Assembly (NCBI RefSeq): GCF_002902845.1
Contig: NZ_PPTF01000085.1
Coordinates: forward strand, 12,578 to 76,577
DNA from: Chromobacterium sinusclupearum
Lineage (GTDB): Bacteria; Pseudomonadota; Gammaproteobacteria; Burkholderiales; Chromobacteriaceae
Direction: 5' to 3'
DNA: 64,000 nt
The notes under the pieces were generated by a model, which was given only the letters and a program-made list of their open reading frames with translations, ran no database searches and was not told where the DNA came from. The position numbers were made by a program, and so were the translations under genes. Position 1 is the first letter of the stretch. The number at the start of each line of letters is the position of its first letter. This document shows, in pieces, positions 42,994 to 50,670 of the stretch.

Positions 42994-43016
42994 GTTTTGG
43001 TGTCGCCTTGTTCTGG

Positions 43017-44663
43017 CTATTTGCTGTCATCCTGCATGTAGCCCAGCAGGGACCAGGCGAAATCCAGCTTGAGCGAGCCATCAAAAGCCTTGTCCTGCAG
43101 GCTCATGTAGAAGTCCGTAGCGTAAGGTTTTTGACGATTTGCCTTGTCTTTGTAATTGGTTTTAGGGTTGTACATCGCCATATTATGGCAAGTCATGCAA
43201 TTGCTCTGCACGCCATAGCGGTTGATGCTGGGGTCCGGCTTGTTGCAGTTGGTGTCGGATGGCGCGGCATAGGCCCCGCCCACGGATGCGCAGGATTGAA
43301 AAACACCGGGATCGAAGCCTGCTTCCAGATGCGGGTTGTAGGCAATGAGCGAGCTACCGGTGTTTTGTCCACCGGTGATCGGCTGCGCAGGCTGCACCAT
43401 TTGATAGGCTACGGCCATGGCATAGTGATTGGCCGCTGGATCCAACGGGCTTTGTTTACGGAAGGCCGCGATTTCCGCGTTGCTGGGCAAGTAGGGCTGG
43501 TCGGAATTGGCCGACCACCAGTAGGTTTGCCAGGCCCAGCGCTTGATCTCGCGCGTGGTCACATGCATGCCCACCAAAATGATGTAGTCGCCGGAAACTA
43601 CTTCTCTGCCAGTGATCTGTTTCTGCACCACCTTGGCTTCTTCGGCAGTCAACTGGTGGTGGATAAAATTGTTCAGATAGAAGGTATTGCTTGTATTAGG
43701 CCCTTTGCAGCCTTGGTCTATGCTGTTGCCACCCTGGCCCGAACCTTTAATGTTGATGTACACGCAGCTCCCCCAGTCCTGCTCCAGAAATGCTTTGGCC
43801 GGGCTTGGGGTGCCTGGCCAGCCGGGCATCACATAGAGCTTGTTGGCGTACTTCTGCGCGGAAATATGCTTGTAAACAGGCTTGATGGTGATGGCATTGC
43901 TGGGGAAGTTAGGTACCTCGGTGTAGCCGTTCTTCACATACTGATCCAGCGTTTTTTGCAAGAACAGCTTGTTGTTGACGGCATGCTGGGCGGCCGGTGG
44001 GTTATAGGCAACAGAAACAAAGATCTTGGTATCGCCTACATTGGCTTGGTCCGGCGCGGCTGCCTTCAAGCGAGGGGTGATATTCAGGAATTGGTGGGGC
44101 TGCTGCAGCTCCAGCGCCGGCAAGGCTCCCACCGTTGAATGTTTGGCTGTGCTGGCGTTGGCTTGCAGCATCTTGCCGCTGTTGATCTGGTAGAGCATCA
44201 GCGTGGGCGTGGACCAGGTTTCAAACGCTCGGACCGGCACCTTGTTGACCGTGCCCACCACATGGTTGAGCCCAGCCCAGATATCCCAGCTATGACGATA
44301 CAGCTCGCTGTTGCGGCTGCTGTAAATCCACTCGTTCAACTGAGTTTCCGGCATCGGGAAACTGGCCGCGCCATGCACCTTGGGCAAGTCCGGCATGCAT
44401 AACAGATTACCGTCGATATTGGCGATATCGCCATTGCGGGTGATGGAGTTCAGGCAGACGTTGAGCGCCGGCATGGAGGTGTTCTGCCAAGTGTCTTTCA
44501 GCGTTTGGCAACTGGCGTGCAGCGTATCGCCGACCACCTGAATCGCCCTACAGGACTGGGTATAGCTGCCGCCTGGGGCGGGCGTAGCGGCTTGAATGGC
44601 AGGCGCGGCCAGGGACAAGGCGAGGATCGGCCAACAGTGGCGATACCGAGAGGATGTTCTCAT
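43017..44663 (-). CDS. exported cyanovirin-N-domain / cytochrome c fusion
   Basis: A 548-residue protein with a Sec signal peptide (HCWPILALSLAAPAIQAA). Residues ~30-90 match a CVNH lectin domain: GGSYTQSCRAIQVVGD, LHASCQT, LNVCLNSITRNGDIANI, DGNLLC, with the four Cys expected. The long middle part (~95-470) is unknown, with WDIWAGLNH and YTEVPNF. Near the end NCMTCHNM provides a c-type heme site (C489, C492, H493), so heme is attached in the periplasm. CVNH domains bind mannose-rich glycans; cytochrome attachment suggests a redox role on a glycan substrate. This pairing is new to me. It is followed by a strong terminator and preceded, 233 bp upstream, by a lectin-like gene. Confidence 0.72.
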   Translation of the reverse strand: MRTSSRYRHCWPILALSLAAPAIQAATPAPGGSYTQSCRAIQVVGDTLHASCQTLKDTWQNTSMPALNVCLNSITRNGDIANIDGNLLCMPDLPKVHGAASFPMPETQLNEWIYSSRNSELYRHSWDIWAGLNHVVGTVNKVPVRAFETWSTPTLMLYQINSGKMLQANASTAKHSTVGALPALELQQPHQFLNITPRLKAAAPDQANVGDTKIFVSVAYNPPAAQHAVNNKLFLQKTLDQYVKNGYTEVPNFPSNAITIKPVYKHISAQKYANKLYVMPGWPGTPSPAKAFLEQDWGSCVYINIKGSGQGGNSIDQGCKGPNTSNTFYLNNFIHHQLTAEEAKVVQKQITGREVVSGDYIILVGMHVTTREIKRWAWQTYWWSANSDQPYLPSNAEIAAFRKQSPLDPAANHYAMAVAYQMVQPAQPITGGQNTGSSLIAYNPHLEAGFDPGVFQSCASVGGAYAAPSDTNCNKPDPSINRYGVQSNCMTCHNMAMYNPKTNYKDKANRQKPYATDFYMSLQDKAFDGSLKLDFAWSLLGYMQDDSK

Positions 44664-44863
44664 TGAGTTTCCTTTGGTATGAAAATTTCAGGCACAGGCG
44701 GCCATGTTTACTCTAGGATTTGGTTTCCCGCAGCCTGCTGTACCAACGGATGGTTCTGGATAGGTTTAGCGATTGAAAAATGGCGTCAATAATCTATTGG
44801 CATTTTATTGAGCCAATACCCGGCGGGGATGTTTGCCTGCTTTGGCCACCCTGCATATCAATC

Positions 44864-44887
44864 GGCCGGGAGTGGGCGCTCCCGGCC
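44864..44887 (-). terminator. hairpin after the beta-prism gene
   Basis: Arms GGCCGGGAG and CTCCCGGCC with a 6-base loop, 10 bp past the stop codon of the lectin-like gene. The T-content downstream on the minus strand is modest. Confidence 0.55.
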
Positions 44888-44896
44888 AAGGCTGGT

Positions 44897-45361
44897 TTAG
44901 CCGTTGTAGTAGTAGCCGAGATAGATGAACTTGCCGCCTGCGCCCTGATTGATGTCTTGAGCCATCACTACGGCAAACTCGCCAAAGTCGCTAAACGCGC
45001 TTTCTTTTGAATCACCGTATCCGGATTGCAAGGTGCCGATGTAGTCGGATTCTGCGCTGTTTTGGAAGCAGAGATAAATATAAAGGCCGCCTGCGCCATC
45101 GTTCAGATCAACATTGATTTTTTGCCAACCAGCCGGGGGGACTGCTTCTTTGCCGGTAATGAAGCGAATGGCGGAAACGCCTTTTCCGCTTTCGGCGGTT
45201 TGGTAGTAAATGTAGATGAACTTGCCACCGGAACCTTGGTTGAAATCCTGGGCGCTGCCATTTTTGTTAGCCACCACATTCCAGCCTGCGCCAGGAGGGA
45301 GCGAGGCGCGCCAGTTGTCGTCGTTGCGAGCTGCTGCCGAGATATTCACTACGTAAGACAT
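44897..45361 (-). CDS. beta-prism lectin-like protein with three internal repeats
   Basis: A 154-residue protein, no signal peptide. Three repeats each contain D-x-N-x-G-x-GG followed by aromatic strands: D39 (DFNQGSGGKFIYIYY), D85 (DLNDGAGGLYIYLCF) and D136 (DINQGAGGKFIYLGY). Spacing is 46 and 51 residues, so one repeat per blade, as expected for a three-fold beta-prism. The pattern is like MABP domains and the C-terminal beta-prism of Photorhabdus MACPF protein (from memory), which bind membranes or sugars. It may be a lectin delivered by cell lysis or another secretion route. It lies upstream of the CVNH-cytochrome gene on the same strand. Confidence 0.65.
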   Translation of the reverse strand: MSYVVNISAAARNDDNWRASLPPGAGWNVVANKNGSAQDFNQGSGGKFIYIYYQTAESGKGVSAIRFITGKEAVPPAGWQKINVDLNDGAGGLYIYLCFQNSAESDYIGTLQSGYGDSKESAFSDFGEFAVVMAQDINQGAGGKFIYLGYYYNG

Positions 45362-45606
45362 GAGCGTAACTCCTTGTTAAGAGTGAATAAACTGGAGTGA
45401 TTCCAGCGCTTACAGCTTAGCCTGTTAATGACGTTGTTTTACTGGTATTTAGGTCTATGTTGAGAACCGCTATTCGTGTGATATGTCGGTGCTCGAATGG
45501 GCGCAGTGAGCGTGTTTGCCGTCCCAAGCAGTAAACGACACCCATGAAAATAAAGCGGTGTCGTCCATCGCTGCGCCGCCGGCTGCGCAGGCTTCCGGCA
45601 AGAAAC

Positions 45607-45642
45607 AAAAACACCGCTTCGCAATGCTGAAGCGGTGTTTTT
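45607..45642. terminator. bidirectional rho-independent terminator
   Basis: Perfect 14-bp arms AAAAACACCGCTTC and GAAGCGGTGTTTTT with an 8-base loop, 13 bp past the stop of the BRO-like gene. It separates that gene from the lectin-like gene downstream. Confidence 0.85.
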
Positions 45643-45654
45643 TGCGATGCGCAG

Positions 45655-46323
45655 TCAGCTGACGAATTTGTCAATCCGCTCCGCCAAGCGCAGCTGGCAA
45701 GCCGTGGCCAGCTTGAGCAGCTCCGCGCTGGTGGCGGGCATCTTGCCGGGCGGGGCGATCAGCTCCGCCATGGCGCTGAGCGTGGAGACGTTGCTATTGA
45801 GGCCGATCAGCCTGCCGTGCGGCCAGCGCTGCTTGTTGTTGGGCGCGTAATCCAGCGCCACCACCCAGCGCGAATGCTGCCAGGTGCCGGGTTCGCGCAG
45901 CACCGCCTCCATCACCGCGCGGCTGACCTGCTGCGCCGCCTCCGCGGCGAGGGCGAGCGCCATGTGCAGGGTTTCCGCCGTGCTGGCCGCGCCGGCCTCA
46001 TGCAGCAAGGCCGGGCGGGTTTCCTCCAGCCACCAGCGCCGCAGCCGCCGCGAGCCGGGTTTCTTGATGCGGCGGAACACCTCGTCCAGCTCGCCCTCGG
46101 ACAGGCCCAGCACAGGCTCCGCCTCGTCCCCCAGCCGCAAGGGCCGGCCCAGCGGTTCGCCCAGCGCCTTCAGCAAATCCTTCACCTCCAGCTTCATGCA
46201 CGCGGCCACCTCCGCCGCCACCAGCCAAAACCCCTCCGGCCGCCGCACCACCCGCATGGCCAAACCCTTGGCGAAATCCAGTCGCAGCGGCGTGTTCACC
46301 TGCTGATCGATAGCCGCATTCAT
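45655..46323 (-). CDS. phage BRO-N / antirepressor-like protein
   Basis: A 222-residue protein. The N-terminal ~100 residues resemble the BRO-N domain of phage antirepressors (FWLVAAEVAACMKL, VLGLSEGELDEVFRRI, RRLRRWWLEETRPALL), which binds DNA. The C-terminal half is Ala/Leu-rich and helical. Ribosome site GGAGG. Such genes are typical of prophages, but no other phage gene is near, so this is probably a remnant or a domesticated gene. Its presence marks the stretch from 43 to 48 kb as accessory. Confidence 0.65.
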   Translation of the reverse strand: MNAAIDQQVNTPLRLDFAKGLAMRVVRRPEGFWLVAAEVAACMKLEVKDLLKALGEPLGRPLRLGDEAEPVLGLSEGELDEVFRRIKKPGSRRLRRWWLEETRPALLHEAGAASTAETLHMALALAAEAAQQVSRAVMEAVLREPGTWQHSRWVVALDYAPNNKQRWPHGRLIGLNSNVSTLSAMAELIAPPGKMPATSAELLKLATACQLRLAERIDKFVS

Positions 46324-46747
46324 GGCCGAACCTCCCCAAGCAAACGCGTAAACTGCGTTGCCAAAAATGCAAAGCGATACGCGGCGCGTAGTCGTAAGCA
46401 GGCGTGCGGCAAGTGACGGGGAGGGGGAATAAGGGGAGGGGAGAGAGAAACGACAAGACGAGCCTCCATAGCGATGTCTCCAAACGGCTTTGCCCGACCA
46501 AGCATTGCGAGCGCAAGCGCGCGTGTGGGATGCAATGCAAGGGCGTGTTGAACAACCACGGCTTTCGGGCGTGGGCCACCGCTAACGGAGGTGTGTTGAG
46601 CACCAGCTTTTGATTTTATTTCTCGGATATAGGCGTCTGGTGGACGAGCTGATCGAATGGTCAGGGTTTGGTGTTGCCACCTTTCCGATAGTAGAACTTC
46701 TAAAATGATTAGATTAAATGTGATGCGCCGATATACCGTGGCGCGAG

Positions 46748-46853
46748 CCGTTCAAAATGATGCGCCTCAGGTTTTAAGCTGCCGCCTGTTCGAGCGACGC
46801 GACGTTAGCGCGGCGCGAGTTCGGCAGCGCCTGGGGCGCGTCATTTTGAACGG
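46748..46853. repeat. nested palindromic repeat, core copy 1
   Basis: Outer arms of 24 bp (46748-46771 and 46830-46853) pair with two mismatches and share GTTCAAAATGA. Inside is GCTGCCG/CGGCAGC and a loop GACGTTAGC (46801-46809). The inner ~60 bp is related to the element at 54508-54585, which has the same nine-base loop. No gene is visible around it. Confidence 0.7.
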
Positions 46854-46868
46854 GGTTTCGAAGCGCCC

Positions 46869-46941
46869 CGGGTCGCCTTTTCTTTGGGTTCTTTCTTTTG
46901 GCGAAGCAAAAGAAAGAACCTCGCCGGCGGGGCGAGACCCG
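46869..46941. repeat. long stem-loop with 14-bp perfect arms
   Basis: GGTTCTTTCTTTTG (46887-46900) and CAAAAGAAAGAACC (46907-46920) form a perfect stem with a GCGAAG loop. Weaker outer pairing CGGGTC/GACCCG extends it to 46869-46941. Together with the preceding nested palindrome it forms a composite repeat of nearly 200 bp. Confidence 0.7.
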
Positions 46942-47016
46942 CGAAGTTTCGCTTTTCAATGGCACTAGCTGAATCTGCGTGCTTGCTGCGTGGGCTTGGT
47001 AGCACTTAGCATGTTT

Positions 47017-47050
47017 GGCGGAACGCCCCGAAAGGGCCGGGGCTTCCGCC
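47017..47050. repeat. GGCGGAACGCC hairpin repeat, copy 1
   Basis: GGCGGAACGCCCC ... GGGGCTTCCGCC followed by CTACG. It belongs to a family with two more copies at 50584-50613 and 50628-50656. The 46324-47144 gap holds this repeat and the two preceding palindromes, and no gene I can support. Confidence 0.7.
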
Positions 47051-47144
47051 CTACGCGACAGGTGCAGATGCGCAATGAACGATATCCGGTGTACGCGGTA
47101 GAAATTCTACAGATAAATTTCGACAATGCGATGAATTAAAAATT

Positions 47145-48161
47145 TTAACCTCCCATATCGTGTCTGTAGTTTAATATTTTATTTTTAATGCTATTTAATT
47201 CATTAAATTTCTTCATGGCTAAATCAGTTGAAAATGCTTCTTCTGGAAGGAGTTTTTTGTGATCACTTGCCATTAGGTCGTCAGGATCCAAATTATCAAA
47301 AAAAGCATACTTCTCTGCAAATTTTACAAACTTTAACCCAGAAGGGGATAGCACATTGTAGAAGAATAATATCAATTCGCTGGCAGAAAGAGATGCTCGA
47401 AGTAGTGATATTAGTTCTAGTTTTATTTCGTAATTAATTTCTTTTGAATCGATATAGTAGATCGTTCGATATATTAATCTGAAATAATGGGCGAGGTCGT
47501 GCTCATATTTAAAATATACGGTAAGAAAAGATATTTTATGGCAATTTATGAATAAGCTTTGTCTTTGACTATCCTCCAGTTTTAATTTCTTTAATGCCTT
47601 GTCCAGGCTTGTTAGTAAACGATAGGTGCCTTGGCATGGCTGATTTTTTTTCCGGTATTCGGTAATTTTTTTTTCAATGCTGCTTTTGTAGCCAGAAGGT
47701 GATTTCTTTCGTATCTCTCTATCTACTAGTCGCATTGCATCGACCATTTTAGAAAAGGCTTCACTTCCGTAGAATTTATTCCCATTCGGCTGGGTTATGT
47801 CAATAGAGTGGACTGTATTTCTTATGTGATCGACCAATTTGAAGAAATTATTCTCCACATCCCTTATGTTATTGGCTTTTTGTTGTTCGCTATATTGCCA
47901 TGTTTGATATATTAAGGATACGCCAAGAATGAATAGGGAAATTGCAGTGAGAAAAGTATTGAGTCCGCCAAACGAACTGCCAAGTTGCCCCATGTTATCA
48001 ATGGTTACTTGATTTTGATCATGCAATTGCTTTTTTACTTCAATGGTGGTTGAAATGAATTTGATTGGAAATTCATTCATTAAAGAATTGAAAATTCTTG
48101 GAAATGCAATATAGGCAATAAAACATAGAATCAGCATGATTTGGAAGTGATTTTTCTTCAT
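47145..48161 (-). CDS. putative phage abortive infection protein (putAbiC-like)
   Basis: A 338-residue protein with two N-terminal membrane segments (IMLILCFIAYIAFP; GLNTFLTAISLFILGVSLIYQ). The phrase GQLGSSFGGLNTFLTAISLFI and later HDLAHYFRLIYRTIYYI match the family of putative AbiC-like proteins, implicated in stopping phage growth by killing or arresting the infected cell. The gene is strikingly AT-rich against its neighbours, a sign of recent transfer. It is inserted just downstream of the nrdB terminator. I chose the ATG at 48161, with AAGGA upstream; longer starts reach into the terminator. Confidence 0.7.
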   Translation of the reverse strand: MKKNHFQIMLILCFIAYIAFPRIFNSLMNEFPIKFISTTIEVKKQLHDQNQVTIDNMGQLGSSFGGLNTFLTAISLFILGVSLIYQTWQYSEQQKANNIRDVENNFFKLVDHIRNTVHSIDITQPNGNKFYGSEAFSKMVDAMRLVDREIRKKSPSGYKSSIEKKITEYRKKNQPCQGTYRLLTSLDKALKKLKLEDSQRQSLFINCHKISFLTVYFKYEHDLAHYFRLIYRTIYYIDSKEINYEIKLELISLLRASLSASELILFFYNVLSPSGLKFVKFAEKYAFFDNLDPDDLMASDHKKLLPEEAFSTDLAMKKFNELNSIKNKILNYRHDMGG

Positions 48162-48203
48162 TCTCATCCTTAAAATAATCAATTGGCATTTTGCAATGTT
48201 CAA

Positions 48204-48229
48204 AAAAAGCCCACTTATGTGGGCTTTTT
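48204..48229 (-). terminator. rho-independent terminator of nrdB
   Basis: Arms AAAAAGCCCAC and GTGGGCTTTTT with a TTAT loop, directly after the nrdB stop codon at 48232. Confidence 0.9.
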
Positions 48230-48231
48230 GT

Positions 48232-49314
48232 TTAATCCCAGCTCAACGCCCCGCCAGTCTGATACTCGGTGACGCGAGTCTCAAAGAAGTTCTTCTCCTT
48301 CTTCAAGTCGATCATCTCGCTCATCCACGGGAAGGGGTTGTTCACCCCCGGGAACAGCTGATCCAGACCAATCTGCTGCATGCGGCGGTTGGCGATGAAG
48401 CGCAGGTATTCCTTGAACATGCTGGCGTTCAGGCCCAGCACGCCGCGCGGCATGGTGTCTTCGGCGTAGGCGTATTCCAGCTCCACGGCTTGCTTGAACA
48501 GCTCGGTCACTTCCGCCTTGAAGCTGTCGGTCCACAGCAGCGGGTTTTCCAGCTTGATGGTGTTGATCAGGTCAATGCCGAAATTGCAGTGCATGGACTC
48601 GTCGCGCAGGATGTACTGGTACTGCTCGGCGGCGCCGGTCATCTTGTTCTGGCGGCCCAACGCCAGGATTTGCACGAAGCCGACGTAGAAGAACAGGCCT
48701 TCCATGATGCAGGCGAACACGATCAGGGACTTGAGCAGCTTCTGGTCGTTTTCCACGGTGCCGGTCTTGAATTCCGGGTTGCACAGCACGTCGATGAACG
48801 GGATCAGGAATTCGTCCTTGTCGCGGATGGATTTGATCTCGTGGTAGGCGTTGAACACTTCGCCTTCGTCCAGGCCCAGGCTTTCCACGATGTACTGGTA
48901 GGCGTGGGTGTGGATGGCTTCGTCAAAGGCCTGGCGCAGCAGGAACTGGCGGCATTCCGGGCTGGTGATCTGGCGATAGGTGCCCAGCACGATGTTGTTG
49001 GCGGCCAGGGAGTCGGCGGTGACGAAGAAACCCAGGTTGCGCTTGACGATGCGCATTTCGTCTTCGGTCAGCTGGCCGGTTTTCCACTGTTCGATGTCGC
49101 GCTGCATGTTCACTTCCTGCGGCATCCAGTGGTTGGCGCACTGCGCCAGGTACTTTTCCCAAGCCCATTTGTGCTTGAACGGTACCAGCTGGTTGACGTC
49201 GGTCGTGCCGTTGATCACCTTCTTGTCCACCACGTTGACGCGGCCGGTGCCATGGGCGTCCATGGAGGAGGGGGCGGCGGCCGGGGTGGGGAGGGTGTCT
49301 TCGAAATTCAACAT
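48232..49314 (-). CDS. nrdB: class Ia ribonucleotide reductase, beta subunit
   Basis: A 360-residue R2 protein. It houses the diiron-tyrosyl radical cofactor needed for making deoxyribonucleotides. Ferritin-like ligand motifs are seen ([31 protein letters not shown]). It ends with the flexible tail ([12 protein letters not shown]) that docks on NrdA. Length fits the family. It lies downstream of nrdA with three small genes between, all on the same strand; the whole is probably one operon. Ribosome site GGAG. Confidence 0.95.
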   Translation of the reverse strand: MLNFEDTLPTPAAAPSSMDAHGTGRVNVVDKKVINGTTDVNQLVPFKHKWAWEKYLAQCANHWMPQEVNMQRDIEQWKTGQLTEDEMRIVKRNLGFFVTADSLAANNIVLGTYRQITSPECRQFLLRQAFDEAIHTHAYQYIVESLGLDEGEVFNAYHEIKSIRDKDEFLIPFIDVLCNPEFKTGTVENDQKLLKSLIVFACIMEGLFFYVGFVQILALGRQNKMTGAAEQYQYILRDESMHCNFGIDLINTIKLENPLLWTDSFKAEVTELFKQAVELEYAYAEDTMPRGVLGLNASMFKEYLRFIANRRMQQIGLDQLFPGVNNPFPWMSEMIDLKKEKNFFETRVTEYQTGGALSWD

Positions 49315-49364
49315 GGGTGCTCCTGATTTCTGGTTTCTTGCCGCGCGGTGCGCGGCGCTTGGTT

Positions 49365-49577
49365 TTATGCGGTTTTCACTGCGTATTGGGGGCGTTGCGG
49401 GGCAGCCTGCGGCTGGCGCAGCTGGCTGACGGCGACGACGCTGGCCTGGCCCGGCTGCAGCGGGGTGTCCGGCGCGGGCTGGGCCTGGACGAAACAGGCG
49501 GCGGAGCCGACGTCTTGGACGGCGATGCGGCGGCCGCCGGCGCTTTGGCGCAGCAGGCAGTAGGCAGTGGCACTCAT
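49365..49577 (-). CDS. small protein in the nrd operon
   Basis: A 70-residue protein with GGGAGA before its ATG. It has [23 protein letters not shown] in the middle (quoted in part: [16 protein letters not shown]) and a Gln/Pro/Ala-rich tail. No recognised domain. The strong ribosome site and its place between co-directional genes support it, while length and composition keep some doubt. Role in nucleotide reduction, if any, is unknown. Confidence 0.5.
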   Translation of the reverse strand: MSATAYCLLRQSAGGRRIAVQDVGSAACFVQAQPAPDTPLQPGQASVVAVSQLRQPQAAPQRPQYAVKTA

Positions 49578-49590
49578 GGGGTCTCCCGGT

Positions 49591-49983
49591 TTAGAAGCGC
49601 AGTTGTTCCGCCAGCTGGCGGATGATGCGGCGGTCGCTGGCTTCTTCCTGTTCCATCTGTTCCTGCTGCCGGCGCAGGTCGCGCAGCTGCTGCAGCTGGC
49701 GGTATTGCCGGTTGGCGAAGGCGATGTCTTCCTTCAGCGTTTCGATTTCCTGCTGCAATTCTTCCGGCTGGCAATACACCACCAGGCAATCGCCTTCCAC
49801 CCATACCTTGCGCCAGACGGCGGCGCGCGGCAGGCGGCGGGATTCGGCAAAGTAGTCTTTCCATTCGTGCGGCGGCGTGTGGCTCAGCTGCAGATACATG
49901 TTGAACAACAGGAACTGCTTGTCCGGGTTGTGCGATTTGTCTTCGCAAAGTCCGGTAATGCCGATGTTTTCAAATGTCTGCAT
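49591..49983 (-). CDS. unknown protein in the nrd operon
   Basis: A 130-residue soluble protein. The first half is a mixed alpha/beta region (MQTFENIGITGLCEDK, FLLFNMYLQLSHTPPHEW, VWVEGDCLVVYCQPEEL); the second half is a Gln/Arg/Glu-rich coiled coil (QYRQLQQLRDLRRQQEQMEQ). Start at 49983 with GGAGAG upstream. Family not recognised. It lies 13 bp before the small 70-residue gene. Confidence 0.65.
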   Translation of the reverse strand: MQTFENIGITGLCEDKSHNPDKQFLLFNMYLQLSHTPPHEWKDYFAESRRLPRAAVWRKVWVEGDCLVVYCQPEELQQEIETLKEDIAFANRQYRQLQQLRDLRRQQEQMEQEEASDRRIIRQLAEQLRF

Positions 49984-50043
49984 CTGTCTCTCCTCAGGCG
50001 CTGCCTGTTGCTGTGCCGCTGCCACGGCTTGTGACTGCCAGCG

Positions 50044-50472
50044 CTATCCGGCGCTGTGCGCGGGCGACGGAGCCTTCGTCGCTAAGGTTTGCTGCTCCGG
50101 CTCGGTGTCGTACTGCACCAGGCCGTATATCTTCCAGACGCCGTTCACCTGCTTCAGGTGGTAGCCGGTGTGGTAGCGCCAGGGCGGGCGGCCCTGCGTG
50201 CGCTGCACGGTCCAGGCCACCAGCGCGGTGGCCACGCCGGGGCCCATGGCCATCACATTGACCAGCCGATGGCTGGCGCTTTCAAACCCCTGGCTGCGAT
50301 ACCACTCCAGCAGGGCGGCGGTGGTGTCGAGCAAGGACGGCATGTCCTGCCAGCCGGTCAGCTCGCCCTGGTGGATGGCGGTGAACGGCACCGTGAAGTG
50401 GCTGGCGATGCCGGCCGCGTCCAGGCGGGAATAGCTGTTGCGGTAGTGCTTGAAAAAGGCTTCCAGGCTCAT
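50044..50472 (-). CDS. SnoaL/NTF2-like protein
   Basis: A 142-residue protein likely to have the cone-shaped NTF2/SnoaL fold: N-terminal helix (LEAFFKHYRNSYSRLD), AAGIASHFTVPFTAIHQG, and the closing strands PWRYHTGYHLKQVNGVWKIYGLVQYD. This fold serves as a small enzyme or ligand binder; no catalytic residues are evident. The ATG at 50472 is the natural start; a longer frame upstream crosses the repeats. It is between nrdA and the two small genes, same strand. Confidence 0.65.
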   Translation of the reverse strand: MSLEAFFKHYRNSYSRLDAAGIASHFTVPFTAIHQGELTGWQDMPSLLDTTAALLEWYRSQGFESASHRLVNVMAMGPGVATALVAWTVQRTQGRPPWRYHTGYHLKQVNGVWKIYGLVQYDTEPEQQTLATKAPSPAHSAG

Positions 50473-50583
50473 AGGCGTTCTCGTCGCGTGTATGGGTCTG
50501 CTGCTTTTGCTGCGGGTTACCGTCTTGCTTTCACATCCAGAAACCGCCTGCTGGCAAGCGGCTTGAGGATGGGTCCGCCGGTT

Positions 50584-50613
50584 GGCGGAACGCCTCTTTG
50601 GGAGGCTTCCGCC
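50584..50613. repeat. GGCGGAACGCC hairpin repeat, copy 2
   Basis: GGCGGAACGCCTC ... GAGGCTTCCGCC, in the gap between nrdA and the SnoaL-like gene. Confidence 0.7.
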
Positions 50614-50627
50614 TGATGCTCCGACTA

Positions 50628-50656
50628 GGCGGAACGCCCCCAAGGGGGCTTCCGCC
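50628..50656. repeat. GGCGGAACGCC hairpin repeat, copy 3
   Basis: GGCGGAACGCCCCC ... GGGGGCTTCCGCC followed by CTACG as in copy 1. It lies 14 bp past the nrdA stop. Its stem could act as an mRNA stabiliser or processing site between nrdA and the downstream genes. Confidence 0.7.
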
Positions 50657-50670
50657 CTACGAAATCTGCC

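Noticed and set aside
42800-43084. 94-codon frame overlapping the end of the CVNH-cytochrome gene
   Set aside because: No ribosome site, contains the terminator stem, and its sequence shows no domain.
46657-46968. 103-codon frame across the composite palindrome
   Set aside because: Its sequence is only the translation of inverted repeats; no ribosome site or homologous motif.
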